A stretch of DNA of 64,000 nucleotides from Chaetorhynchus papuensis (lineage: Eukaryota; Chordata; Aves; Passeriformes; Rhipiduridae). The stretch lies in NCBI GenBank assembly GCA_013396525.1, contig VWYX01000212.1, positions 682,001 through 746,000 of the forward strand, written 5' to 3'. The stretch's first letter is position 1, and each line of letters begins with the position of its first letter. Shown one piece after another: positions 36,801 through 50,749 of the stretch. Both the position numbers and the translations under genes were made by a program. The notes under the pieces were generated by a model. It worked only from the letters and a program-made list of their open reading frames with translations, searched no databases and had not been told where the DNA came from.

Positions 36801-39800
36801 TGCTCTGCCCTGCTCACCCTGCCACTACCAGCACCAGTGTGGCCAGTCTGCAAGTGGAATGACAGTTCATTTTATTTACTGAACTGTATGGCCAGCACAT
36901 ACAGTCATACATACATACACAGCACGTGGTCACTTAGCGATGACTATGGGCAAGATTATCACTAAACCTATTAATAGTTTAATTTCTTGCTATTAAATAT
37001 GCAGAACCATAACTGCATCTAATTTTAGCTGCTGTGGTAGATCAAAGTGCAAGGTTTGCCACAGCCTGACATAATTCCAAGGACCTGAATTAATTTCATT
37101 GACAGATCCTCCCACCATGATGTAGAGAGAAGAGGAAAAGAGAAAAAAAAGAAAGGGAGTGGGAAGGAATTTCCAAAACCAAGAGTATGGGTATCAGTAA
37201 AATACCTAGGAAAAAGCTCTATTGAAAAGAACATTGAACATTCACCCAGTACTAGGCACAGTGAAGCAAGCACAAAATTGTGAGTGGGCAACAGGCCACA
37301 AAATAAGAGTTTCTTTGATAGTTAAATGTACCATATTCTTGACTATCATCTCCATGAAGGTAACTGTGATATTAAATTCTAGATATCCAGACACATATCC
37401 AAAGAATACTGACACACAGAGAAAGTACAGCTTCCCATTCTCTAAGACATGAGTAAAGATGTCCCTCAGCTGTTGCAGACAGTTTAAATACCTGAGGTGA
37501 GGTTCACTTCCTTCCAAACAGAAAACAGCAAAGCACTGCAGTCATCCTCTAAATCAGCTGCTTTATTGGATGCTTCCCTTACACCACCCAGTTTGAGATC
37601 AGCTTTCCTTCTTTCTGCTACTCCTAATCCTTCTGCACTCTATTTGGCCTCACTTTCTGCTTCATAAATTTTTGTACTTAGGTAGCTGTGACATTCCGTG
37701 AGCCACAAAGAGAAGTTCTTTCCCTGGCACAGATCAGTGCCAGAGAGAGACACATGCAGCAAACCCTTCAGCAGAACTAGCAGTGCTCTGCTGAAGTGCT
37801 CACTACCAAAAGCATACCTTCAGAGGAAGGTGAGGGACATGGTATCATGGTGACTGATAATAAAACTAATAAAGAATTATTTCCAGGAGACACAGGAAGC
37901 TTTTAAACAGATGGAACAGTTCCTTACTTCTGTGAAATCAGTTCCATTCTGAATGTACGTACACGTACCTTAAGGAAACATGGATGCATTAATGACACAA
38001 TTACCATGATAATTTGTTATCCTACTTCAGTGCCTTAATAATTACTGTTTATCACCAAGCACAAGAATAAGACATTTATCTGTGAGGAGGCAGAGATATC
38101 TAGGAAGAGTCAAAGACCATGTTTCTGGTTTTCACCAACACACCACCCAGTTCAACAAAATCCCGATGCACATCTTTGCTGGGGAATTTTTAAAATTTCT
38201 TTCATTACATTTAGTTTTCTGGGCACAAGTGCTGAAGAGGTATTGAAAAAATGATAGTGGAAGGCTTTTGTAGGGATTGATTTTTCTGTCTAATTAAGCC
38301 CTCTCTGACCTTCTCTTCCCCTTTATTTGTCTTCCTGGCATTTATTTGCATAGGGGTTACTAAATAAGGGGTGGTGCTATATGCAGTTGAGTGGGAGACA
38401 ACTAAGGAACAGCCTCTATTTATTTTAAAAAATTCTACAGTCCATGTTGTCTTTCCTCTATCATAGTTTGAGAAACCGTCTCCTTTCAGGAGCATACAGG
38501 CTCTAATGCTGCTTCCAAGTGGAGCCAAATAAATTTTTCTCTTTTTCTAAAGGGAAAACATCTTCATACCAACTTAACTCATCCAGACCTTCAATTCCCA
38601 CAGTAGTGGTAGACTTTTTAGCATGAAAACTTTGCATGTATTTCTCATATGCTCTGTCTTCAGTCTGTTGCTAATGCTCTGGAAATCCTTGGCCCTGATG
38701 CTGTATTGCTTGTGCTCATCAGTGTGATTAAGAACAAAAGCATAAGCTGTGCAGTTGCAACCACATGATAGCCCAGTCACAATCCCTCCTGGTAGCAAAG
38801 ATAGCACTTATCTGTGTGATTCTGTTTGATAAAATCTGTCTTTCTTCTCTGCATGACCTCATCATAGGTCATGCATATATTATTCAAAACATATTATTCT
38901 TGCTACTGAGCATATGTCCAGAAAAAAAAAAAAAGTCTTTTAAAATATTTTCAGTGTACTAATTCAATGTATTCTGGGGATATTTGATAAATAGTTAAAA
39001 TCAAACACGGAGCTATGGTGGTAAGTGTACTCTGGATCAGGGAATAAAGTTAAACCCTTCATTATGGAATGCATAAATAAACCTTTCTCTCCTGTTTCAA
39101 TAGGGTCTCATAATTAATGAAGCACCTATCACTATGTTTTTACTGCCAAACCTGCACATACAGTTTCACAATTATGCTGGTACCATTTTAGTATACGTCT
39201 GATTGTTTGATAGCAGTGTTTCCTGTCTTGACCTTTGAAACACAACATCTGATGACGGTCTAATAATTAACAAAGGCCAAACACAAACTCACTAGTTCTG
39301 CAGTGTGCAGCCAGTGTTCATGTTCACATCAAGGGAATCAGCAGCCTGTGGTGCTCACAGAGACACCTGGGGGGACTGCAGTGTGGCCCAAATGGCAATG
39401 CAGCAGGAACTCAGTCCCATGAAGCTGCCACAAACTTCCTACGCAAAAAAAGACCTCAGGCTCATAAAGTTCCTTCTGAATCGTTCTATCCAATTTCAAG
39501 AACTGATGCCCAGAGTTAAAGGCTTAATTTTACCGAGCTGATGGGGAGTTGCATAATGGGGTACCTTTTGGATGTTTTGGCCTAATTGAATTCAACAACT
39601 AAGGTATCTTCAGTGTGCAGCCCTGAAAGGTGCTCCTGGCACAGCTGAAGTGTTACTGTAACACAGCTTCTGTGGCACAAGTGATTCATGGGTATCCACC
39701 TCAGGTGCAAATAGGAAGCCTGAGTTTCTTTTGGCATGGAACAGGGAGAGTTGGATCTCCTTCTGCAGTGGAAAGGCAATTAAAGCCATTTGTCAGAGTT

Positions 39801-41384
39801 TAACCACCTTTGCTTTGCTGTGCCCATTATATGCGTCTGTAACAGGGACACTGGACCATTTCCATCTTCATCCATTTGTACTTCACAGCTTTTATGTGTC
39901 CCTCCTGATGTGGAATCTGAGAAACAGCAGGTGATTCCTGAGTTGACATTTATCAAATTAAGCTTTTCTGATTAAAAAGAAAAAAGTGATTTCCTGCCTA
40001 TTCTTAGCATTTGCTTCCATGTGAACCAGTTTCCCTCTGTATCCAAGGTTTTCTAAGTGTCTGATAGTAAAGACCTGATTATGGAGAAGCTGTATGAACC
40101 AGCTGAAAGCAGTCAGCCGTGTGCTGACTTGGGTGCAAAACCACACATGCCTTTGGGTGCTTAATTGTCTCCAAAATCATGCAGGGGCCTTAACCTGTGC
40201 CTTGTAGTCTAAGTCTCATTGAGTATATGGATAATGTAGTATTCAATATATGATATAGTCACTGTCATGTCTTAAATTATTTCTAAAGGGATATTTAGTC
40301 TTCGTAAGAGTGAGTAGAAGATACTTTTACCAATTTATGCTTAAATGTTTTTACATTTACTGACTAGTTTGGTGATAAAACCTGAGCAGGGCACTGCCTC
40401 TCTGTGAGAAAAGAACCAAAGAATTTGTTTCAAGCCTCAGAAATGAAAAAATGCTTTAATCCGTGAAACACTACAAGCAGCCAGAAGAGCAATTATTGAA
40501 ATCTGTACTTTACTTTTCCTTAGGCTTTTCTAGTCAAAATCCATGACACAGAAAACATTCCTACAGAAGGTCACAGACCCCGTACAGTTTTCTACAGATT
40601 TTCCAATGTGCTAGTCTTGTGTTAATCATCATCTGAGCAGTCTGCATGAACAGACTGAAATCAACATTTGTACTGAGGGAAGAAAATAAATGAAGACAAT
40701 AGCTGATGGGTTTTTTTCTTTCTCTTGTCACCAGGTGGGGGTAGGGGGAGGAGAGAAGATAGATATGGAAAGGGGGGATCAAAATAAGAAAAAAGTGAGG
40801 AGGAAGAAATGTTAAAAAAAAAGGAAAGAACTAAAGAAGGCAAGAAATGGATGAACAGACAGATAGAAAATAATGAGAAAATAATGGATTCTCTAAACCT
40901 GTGTGAACTAACTTCATTTGAGACAGTTGTCTTAACAAATAAGCAGAAGTTCTCATCTCACTTAAAATTAATAAAAAGAGTAACTCTTAAAATGTACTAA
41001 TGAGTATACATAATTAAAACAACCTTCTAATCTAGGTCATTGTTTTGTATAGTACTTGGATATGCATGAATGCCTTTGGTGCAGAAATCAGGAAGACTTA
41101 TGCAAATATAGCTGAGGACAAGATCTGCTTCATTTCCCAAAATTACTGTGCCTAAAAGACCCCTTTAGTTGCACAAGAAAAATAATAATAAAGTTACCAC
41201 AGTTTTTACCATGTTCTCTAAATCTTACCAACACTAACAACTCTGCAAGTACTGGAAGTACATTACCCAAAGCACAATTAGAAAGTCACTCAAATAGTGT
41301 CTTTCATCTTTGTTTTGGTCTTGACTTTTAATCTATCATCCTTTAGTCTATCATTAAAGTCCAGTCAAGTCAATTAATATGCCG

Positions 41385-41600
41385 TTCATATCCTACATTG
41401 ATTGCACCATATAGGAACGGTAGAATTTACACACTGACTGTTGGTGCTGTATTAATATTTAATTAGGCCATGCAAAAGCCAAGCTTGTAATGCTGTTATC
41501 ACATGGAGTAGTATGTCACAAAAAGGCAGAACAACAATAAAGAATTCAGAGCCCAAAGGCTGAAAACGCTGCTGGTTATCGCAAATAATTAAACTGTTCA
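41385..41600. promoter_or_regulatory. Candidate intronic enhancer with SOX and POU/homeodomain motifs
   Basis: Closely spaced TATTTAATTAGG, AACAATAAAG (SOX-like), GCAAATAATTAA (POU/homeodomain-like) and other TAAT cores occur in sequence free of repeats. This composition resembles vertebrate neural enhancers. Conservation cannot be assessed here, so the call rests on motif clustering only. Confidence 0.25.
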
Positions 41601-42154
41601 CAGAGGATGTTAGTCAAGCAGTGTATGAGTGCACAGGGAGACTGTGAAAAAAGGTCATTTACACAATCACCTTTTTTGTCTACATGTTGAATTCAATATC
41701 AAAGTATACACTTTTTCATAGCCAAAGCCCAAATACATTCTGTTAACCTCTTTCCACAACTGAACAGCAATAAAAGCCTGATCTGGGATTCAGCAGTGAT
41801 CTCCCAACAGACAGGAGTGGCAAAGAACATTGTACTGAGAAGGAGCTGTGTGTCAGTCCCTGGCTGGGCGGTAAAGGAAGGATACTGCTGCACCACACAA
41901 GGAACTCTGCCAGGTTTCTTACATCACACCAGTCATATTTATAGCCCAAAAACTCACTTACAAGTGCAGTTGTACAATATATTTCCATGCCTTATTTTCA
42001 AATAGTCCAGACATGAATGAAGATGACAGTGGTATTTTTTCACAGGGGGAATATGATTTTAAAATTAACATGTTTAAGTGTAAAATAATCTTCCAGCAGA
42101 CTGACAAATGCTTCTGCTTGAGAGAACAGTGTTTATGAAACAGCAGGCCTTTTA

Positions 42155-42168
42155 GTTGCCTTGGAAAC
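42155..42168. promoter_or_regulatory. RFX X-box-like palindrome
   Basis: GTTGCCTTGGAAAC has the two RFX half sites (GTTGCC and GGAAAC) at the usual spacing. A single site without further context. Confidence 0.35.
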
Positions 42169-45100
42169 TATATTTGTAAAGGGCCGTAATTTATATTGTC
42201 CTGGAGGCTTTTAACATTTGCATCAAAGCTTCAGAGGACAAGAACTGTCAGAGAGTATTTATTCACAAAAAACCCAAATTTCACTTTAAGAATGTTGAGT
42301 GGTGTATCTTTTTTTTCCCAGCAAATGATAAATGATCTTTCAAGAAGGAAACCAAAAAAACTCAAGAAGTTTACAGAAAATCACAAGAAACGCGCTTAGG
42401 ATACTACACTTGCTGGTCAGGGTTACACAGAGAACTTCAAACCAAATAGAAGGTAAAAAGAATTCCTAAAAGGAATAACAACACTTTAAATATTTTAAGC
42501 ATTTTCCGTTTACTGCTGTTCAGTAATGACCCTCAGGCTGCATCCAGAAACCTCCATCAGATTAGGACATACTCTGTAATCATAGAATAAAGAAGATCTC
42601 CTTAGAAAAAAATATAAGATGCAGAAAACTAAAATTAAATAGTTTAGTTCAAATACTTAGTGAAAAAATGGTCTTTGTTTTAGGCCCAGGAAAAGCTTTT
42701 TATTTTCCAAGAACTATGAAAAAACCCCAGCCTTTCAGCTGTCATCGGAGGTTCACAAATTTATCTTGTACAAAACACCTTGCAGAAAGTGCCAGTATAT
42801 TTCCTATTGTTTTCTGAGTTTAAAAACAGTTTACAAGGGAGTCTTGATGCTTATACTCAAGCAAACCCACCACTGAAGTCACTGGGTGAAATGTTTATTC
42901 CGGAATGAAATACAACAGTCAGAGAGATACTGTTTAATTTTTCTCATTTCTGCATCAATTTCTATTCTTGAGAAGTGTTAGGAATGGAAGCTGCCCCAAG
43001 ATAAATCCTCTTCTGAGGGTCCTGCACAAGAAGGAGTTGAGGACAAGATGAAGAAATTTATATTTATTACTTGCGTAATCAAAAATCCAAAAATATATCA
43101 AAAAGAGAGACCTTCCCCTGGTCATAGAGATGCTTAGAGATGAGTTGAGGGAAAATTTTTATGAAGTCTGTGCAAGAACACTAACAAGGAAAAGAGACAG
43201 ACAGAATGAGAAATTGAGAGTCCTCTGACTCATTTCCTTTGGGAGGGAAAAACTGAATGAGGAAAGAGAGAAAATAAAAACCAGGCAGGATATTTCTTTC
43301 AATAACTTTCAGAATAAATATGCTTCGTCTTTGTGTAGGCGATTGTGCACTACAGACCATTTGCAATATTCAAATGTATTATTCAAATAGCAAAAAGCAA
43401 GTACAGTGAATTTTTCACAAATGAAATCCGACAAAGAGAGGAAAGTGGTATTTTTTTCACAATATTTGATAAAACAAAGTCACTTATATTCCTCACATCA
43501 TAAACTTTTTAATCTATTCTTTGATAATTTTGATTTTTGTGTTAAAGTATGCTTCAACCATGTGTTGCCAAGCATACTGACACAGGTAAAAGTCTATAAT
43601 GTTCATGGCAAAGTTCTTCTAACTCACAAGACTTGTGAAGCTGCTCCTGGGGATTATAATCTGTTAGCAATGGGTGACAGAACAGTTTGCCTCTTCTTTT
43701 TTGTTTGACTAAACAGTGACTCCCTTGAGCTTCCTCTCAAGTACACCCATCTTATATCTACTTCTTTTATGTTGTGGAACAAAATGAAGCCCAAATCCTC
43801 TGCAGACAATCCAGTGGCTGCCTCCAAAAAGCCTGCTAATAATTCTTTAGAAATGGCAAACAGCAAATAAAATAATGAGCATTTAAGGGCCATTTTAATT
43901 CTGATTTTCCATTGCTTAATGTAAGTTTCTTAAAATTACCATAATTAAAACAAAATATGCTCTGGCATAATGCCATACATCTTTATCACACTATATCTCG
44001 TAAACAGAATTATAATAGATAGCCATTAAAATGTACAAATTATGGATGTTTTGTTCTAAAACCAAGATGGGAGTTTATTCAAAAATATATTTGTAGTTTC
44101 CAAGAGACAAAAAAATTAAATGAAAAAGATTTGATTGTTTTTGGAAAATATATAGAAGAATAGCTATTCTTGCTTGTGTACAATCATGTCATTGCTTTGG
44201 GTAAACAAATTCAACCTTTCATTTACATCTTATGCAGTTAATAACAAAGTCACTGAAGCAAATACATTGAAAAAAAAAAAGATTAAGTGGCTCATAAACA
44301 TGCTCCATTTAACTGTAACATGAAACTCCTCAGTCTTTTATGAACATCCTGCCCCAAGTCATGCAGACCAGAGGAAAAGGTTTATCTCAAAGTAATTGAA
44401 AAGAAAACATGACAGTATAGCTTAGCCCAGAGGAAATGGAAGTATTTTAGACTATTCCTTGGGGCTTTATGATGCTTAAGATGAAGTCATTACTTATTAA
44501 ATTCTTGTCCCAGTCAACTGCAGCTGAAGTCAGGACACTTCCAATCTATTCTGATTGACCTCTGAGCTTTGGAAAATCATCCCACTTCTCTGTCTCTTAG
44601 AGTTCTTCCTGCTCTTTGCTATGTCTAGCAGAGAAATACGAATTGCCTGTACTGAGCAAGCAGTAAGTTGAGAGGCTCATCAGAGCTGGCACCTGTAGAT
44701 TTTACCATAACATCAATGGTAAATAATAATAAGACATTGTGAATTTCAGCCTAGAATTTGATATATAATGCTTGTGAGCAATCCCTTGTTTGCCTTGTGC
44801 TAGTGTTTTCTCAGCGGCAATGAGAAAACAGTCCTTGGGAAAGAAGCATCTTAAGCAAGTAGATCTTTCCTAAAACACGACTACAAAGTAGACTAGTTTC
44901 AGGATATAGTACTAGTGTTTTTTATAGCATTGCATCACTAATTTTCAGCAAGCAGTCTTTTGTGCTTTCAGTGAATTTTCTGCAAGACATCTTTTTTTGA
45001 ATACGTTCAACAACGGTACTGTGCAAGACCTCTTCGAAAGACACTGCAAGACAAATTTAAATAGATTGTAAATCTTCAGCTCTTGATGTGACTGGGTGCA

Positions 45101-48100
45101 ACGGTTCTGAAAAGCATAGATTATTACATCTTGCTATCAAGATTTGGCCTTCTTTGGGGGGTCTGCTTTGTAACACAGGTATTTAGAAACAAATGTAGCC
45201 AAATTAATAGTGTAAGACAGAATCAGCCTATTTTGTATGGGGAGAAGATAGTTTCTGTCCATTCTGAAAGAAACAACATATTCACATAACATTTCCAAGC
45301 TAACATGCAAAGCCCACTGATTTACCATATCAAAATTCCGTGTAATATCTTCTGTACTCGATACTGGGCACATTACCTACTCCAGAACTAAAGCATTCCA
45401 TTACTCATTCACTGAGGCCAACATACTGGTTATAAACGGTCCACTTTTTTATGGACACTGATGCAAGTTTTGAAGTTCTGAGGCATTTAGAGATGGCACC
45501 TTGTAGGAATCCAAATTGTTTACACAACTTTATTTGCTTCTAACTATTTTTAAATGTAACTCTTTTTTTTCAGTATAATTTAGCAAATTAGTCCCTCTAT
45601 ATATATGGTTTCAGTGGAGATCCTTGAATTACTTTTCAAGTGTTTTTGAAACATAAGAAAATATAATTTTTGGACCTTAACAGTAATTTATGTTTTCAAA
45701 TTGCTTAATAATGTTTGGAACCTAAGCTGAAAACTGTTCCAGGATCCATCAACGAAAGCCATTATTTTAAGACCTATACTAAATCAACCAACATTTAGTT
45801 ATAACACCAGTTTTAAGTATTTTCCAAAAATCCATATCTAAATTAAGGCACATATAATTAGGTATAAAGTGAAAAGTTAGGCTGCATTTACAAAAGATGT
45901 AATCAGGCTAACACTACTACTGAAGTTCATGTAGTAGTAAATAAAACGTGGCTGTTTTTACATGAGGACATAAACTGACAGAACAGTAAAAATAAAAAGG
46001 AATTTCTGGGCCTTTTTTTTCACTGGTTGTTCATTCCTATTCCCAGTCTCTTTATGCCAGCACAGAAGCCTATGCAGGTGTGAAGACAACTTGAGAAGGC
46101 ATCCATCTGGAAGCCCATCCTACCTGGCTGGTTCTAATTCACATTAGAAGCTTCCCACTCCACTCGGTGCAGGGAATTCAACTGTTAACTGCGTGGTGAA
46201 AACTGGTGAATAAGGAAGTGTACCCACATACAAGAGACTACTTTTTTTAGTGATTTAAAATATGGATTGAGAGTAAAATTAGGCCGTTAAAAGCGGTTTC
46301 TTGAAGCCCATAAAGAAACAGCTGGCCTTTTAACTATTGTTTATCATTCACTGATGAGACTTCCTTCCTACTAGACTCTGGATATCTGATATTCCTGGAG
46401 TCTAAGCAAAGTCTGGACACTGTCTTTCAGTGCAAGAGATTTCTGATTCCTGTTCAGAGGACATGAGCATCACATGTCATCACACCTTCTAATGGTTTCC
46501 AAGTTTACTATTCAGGACATAAAATACAGATGTGATGACATCACCAATTACCACCAGGCTTCATGACCCCTCATTTTATCTAATCTGTGTGTTAGCACTT
46601 TAATGAAACTTTATGGTCCACACAGAGATGAGATTACAACACAGAAGGCTGTATTGACAAAATATACCTGGCTGTGTTACAGAGTTGCTAACTCACACAA
46701 CTAAGCTTGACTGACAGATTCCCAAAAAGCATGCCTTAGGTGGGACAGCACAGAGTGCTACCCACTCTTAGGAAAGGCACAGGCACAACTGACCTAGAAT
46801 AGGAGTGACTCCACAGCACGGAAAGTGAGTGCACCAAGGTCTATCACCACGTCTCTCCTCTTCGGAACGTAAAGAACTGTGTTGCAGTTTTGCTTGAGTC
46901 AGAGGAGAAAATTGAGTTCCTGTTCTGTTTGCACACACTATAAAACTGGCAGTTTGTACATGGAGCACCCAACACTGGAACAGTGTGCTTCAGATGCTGA
47001 AAGCATCATCAACAAGCTGGTGCAAAATGCAGTTTGTTTCCTGTCTTTGGCATTATGTTTGACTGACGCTGACATTCCAATGTGTCCAAGGACTAAATTA
47101 ATCCTTAAAAGGGATAGTGGAACCATGACTCTGCTGTTTACTAATTCTTAAATGGACTAGCCATTTACATGTCAGTAATTTTGTTGTGAAAAGAATTTCC
47201 TCCATTCTTTGTGTACTGGACTAGAAATCCACTCAGAGAGGGCAGGAGAGGTGTAAGAAATGAAGCATTCTATCTGCTGGACAAAGACTGAGAAAGCTAA
47301 CTAGATCCTATTTTTTCTGGGGTACTCTGTCACATGAAACTCCCCAAAGCTGAACTCAGAAACTGCTCAGACTGACAATACCAATTAGCATCGACAATTG
47401 TTAATATTGCAACAGCTACGGGATAGAGTGATACAGTATTATGTCTGGGACACCAGTAGACCTCTGACATCTACACCGATCCCAAGAAGGTTTTCAACTG
47501 GATAGTTCAACCAACTCTGAAAACAACTGAGAGATTTTCAGATGCTAGAGAGAGAAATATTTCTCCTGAGGATTAGTAATCTGACTCCTAATGGTTTTCC
47601 CTTCTTCATCTACTCCCATACAGCCTGCTTCGTGCCAGCTTTTGAACTACTATAGCTGGTAGTTTCCAGATAGCTTAAGCATTCCTTGAAGAAAAAACCC
47701 ACATCCTCTAAATACTCTGCATTTATTGCCATGTTACACAGAATTAATTCATACTGTACCCAGTATCTACTTACATGTTGCACTGCTGGCGTTTGGTGAC
47801 AAGTCAAAGCCCTTGGGTCTTCCTTGGGACTGCTCTAGGGTCAATGTGACTTTTGCTACTGTAAGGATAATGGTATTTACCCAACTTGTTAAAAATCAAA
47901 TATAGCAGCAGACTCTGTAATGCTCTGGAAATAGGATTGCCTCGCTTTCTGTTGTTATACGTGCTAATTCCATTGGTGCAGAGGCCCTGTGAACTTTCAT
48001 TACCATTCCACATAAGACATATATATTACCTCATTAGCAATCTTAGCAAAACAACATTCATGTTTGCCCACAAACCAAGGAAACAACTTTAAGTTTGCCA

Positions 48101-49425
48101 GACTTGCTGAGTTACCAACAGTGATGGTATATAGATAACTCCCATTCTCAAATCAGAAACTGGACTAGTGGCATCAGTCTTGCTTACACATTTTGGTAGA
48201 TCATCAAAATATCTTCAGATAATAAAGACACTTGAACTTTACAAACCTAAATATGAAATGTGGCTCTAAAGAAGAAAAGACCTTTCCCTCATAGACCTCC
48301 ACTCTTGAACCCCTTATCTGCAATAAGGAAGAAAAAAAATCTCTTTTCCAAGGTTTGTACCACTGAATACAGTCATCTCCATTTAGGACTATGCACAGTA
48401 AGATCACTGTAACTCAGCAGTATATCAGCTTTAGAAATGCATTTTTTTTAATTACAACTTCAGGAAAAGGTTTTCAGCTGTACGAAGTAGCTGTAAATCT
48501 TGCATTTTTCAGTTTTATTCTATTTTTATGAGTGGAATGGCAGCAACTATCACACACAAGGGAAAAGGAGCTGAGATAGCTGATATATCCCTGTGAAGAG
48601 AATTTCTTTGAGAATGTTAGATAATGGTTTATTTATATGTCAAATCCTTACATTTACAGAGGACCCGAAACTCTTAGTAAACTTCAAAGACATCTTCAGG
48701 GGCATGTAAGACATTCTGTAGGAAAGACAAAGTCCCTACCTTAGGTATTACATTTTTTTTCCCAAAAGACTGAAAAATCTTTATGATCAGTAGCTAAGCT
48801 CAGTTTTTCAGTATACAACTGTGCTGAAGAAATGGGACTTTAGCAAATGATGGCAAAGAGATTTGGAATGAAGTTACATGACTTCAGACTCACCAACAGA
48901 CAAGAGAGACAAAGTCTTGGGGCTGAATATTGTGTACCCTTAGGGGAATTAGGAAAGATCATTTCAGCAGTAATCTCCATCCCAGAAGAATGTTCTCTCC
49001 TTTGTATCTGGTTGATGCTCCTTTTTTGGGGGAAATTCAGTAGAGGGTACTGCACCAAGAACCTCAGTAATCAGCAAAAACCTGACAGGGACCGGTTCCA
49101 CAAAAGCAGCAGCAGGAAAAGAATAAAAAGCAAGCAAGCAAACAAAATAAATATTTCAATTATTACATCCTCTGATGATACACTAGCACTGTTACAAAAA
49201 TATGAGTTAAGGATAGAGAATAATTCATAGCTTCACAAGCAGACATTACCCATTTCAGTACTTCTGTTCATCCTAACTGTAAAATACAAACTGTTAATTT
49301 TTTTCAGAGTATTTTTCTAAGACTCAAGAGTAAGAAAAGTGCATTTTTCATTGCCCATAGGCAAGCTGAGAAAATCCAGCAAATGAAGCCCATTCTTTCC
49401 TCTTAATCATCACTATCCTTTTCAG

Positions 49426-49453
49426 TGATGGATATTCCAGAAGCTATTATAAG
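49426..49453 (+). other. Candidate 28-nt plus-strand microexon
   Basis: A long pyrimidine tract ending CTATCCTTTTCAG precedes 28 nt, which are followed directly by GTAAGTATG. Both splice signals are near consensus. The orientation is antisense to ADCY1. It could be part of a plus-strand transcript that also uses the exon candidate at 50001-50443. Confidence 0.25.
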
Positions 49454-50000
49454 GTAAGTATGCACTCTGAGGTAGAAAATCACACTGCTCTCCTACCAAA
49501 GCCATTTCAGCCATTGTGTTAACATTAATTGGAACTGTGAAGTGCAGTTTAGAATAGGAATCCCCTCTTCAGGCTGTGGTCTTTTCAAAGGCAAAAATCA
49601 GACTAATCTTTTTAATAGTGCAAGCAACAAGAAACGGACTATCAATAAAGCAGTTTATTTTGACTGACAGATGAGGCAAATTAACTCAGCTGCAATCTCT
49701 TCAATCTACTGCTGCCTAAAATAGAGAGAGCTGCATGGAAAAGGCCAAATAAGCTGCTGTAATCTTTCCATCTGGGGGAACTCAAGCAGCTATCATTCAC
49801 CACTATCATTTACATAACTGGCGGTAGAAAGAGGAAACTCACATACTGAACATGGAGATAGTGCTCAGTTTGTTCCTCTGTTTTGAAAAGCATCATTATT
49901 CCTTATATTTCAAAGCATATAGGAATGACAGATCATTCATCATAGCTAATCCAACTATGAACTTAAAATTAGGCTTCTTCAACTCCCATAGTCCCTGCAG

Positions 50001-50443
50001 TGACAGCTGATTTACATACACTAAACCAGCACGGATCAGCAGAGAGATCAGAAAAACAGCTTGCAGGGTGCAGTACCAGGAATCACACAGGACATCCATG
50101 AGGGTAATCCTCACTTCCCAGAGCACAGCATCACAGGTCTGGGATCCATAATACCAGGTGAGAGAAGCATTCAAATCTTTGACAGCCATGACAGCAGTGA
50201 CCAGGAGTCTGCAGAGCAGACTCCACAGACAACCTGCAACAGTGGATATTTGATCCTGGTGCAGCTTCTGTCTGTTGTGTGCTTGTTTGGCCACAACTTT
50301 ACACTGCCATTACTACTTCCATGTCATTTCATAAACAAGCAGATATTGACTTTCTGTATAGTTCACATTAAATGGTGTACCTGTTTAGTTAAAACATCCG
50401 GGGAAGAATTTATTACATGCAAGAAAAATTTTTGGTACATCAG
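50001..50443 (+). other. Candidate plus-strand exon with perfect donor and open frames
   Basis: The upstream acceptor is CTTCTTCAACTCCCATAGTCCCTGCAG and the downstream donor is ATCAG followed by GTAAGT. A second possible donor (ACCAG followed by GTGAGA) ends at 50157. One plus-strand frame is open from 50061 to the donor (no ATG start, begins TTG), and a 132-codon frame is open on the opposite strand (49896-50294, hydrophobic). GC content is higher than in the flanks. I do not recognise either product. It could be an exon of an antisense RNA, a relic of an old insertion, or chance. Confidence 0.25.
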
Positions 50444-50580
50444 GTAAGTCTCCCTGAAGCCCTGTAAGATAGTTTTTGGCTTTTAAAAGCTAAATGAAGC
50501 TCAGGCCAACATCCTCCACCTTTGAAAGAACAGTGATCAATTTACCTTGAACTTCATTTCACTACATTTTATTTTATACA

Positions 50581-50652
50581 GATGAAGAAAGAAAGGAAAT
50601 AAAAGAAATAAAAGAAAGAAAAGAAAGAAANNNNNNNNNNNNNNNNNNNNNA

Positions 50653-50728
<76 letters not shown>

Positions 50729-50749
50729 AGGAAAGAAAGGGAAAGAAAG
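50581..50749. repeat. (GAAA)n microsatellite containing a 21-base N gap
   Basis: A purine array of AAAG/GAAA units interrupted by 21 N at 50631-50651. The left flank has impure AAATAAAAG units; the right flank is a nearly pure (AAAG) run to about 50727. The gap is an assembly uncertainty, so the true array length is unknown. Confidence 0.97.

Larger units (their letters stand above)
36801..49425. other. Intron 1 unique sequence, central part
   Basis: A long AT-rich stretch without recognised transposons. The motif clusters at 41385-41600 and 42155-42168 are the only items worth naming. The ORF at 48847-49230 (127 codons, plus) is probably chance but lies just left of the candidate plus-strand exons. 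Confidence 0.5.
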
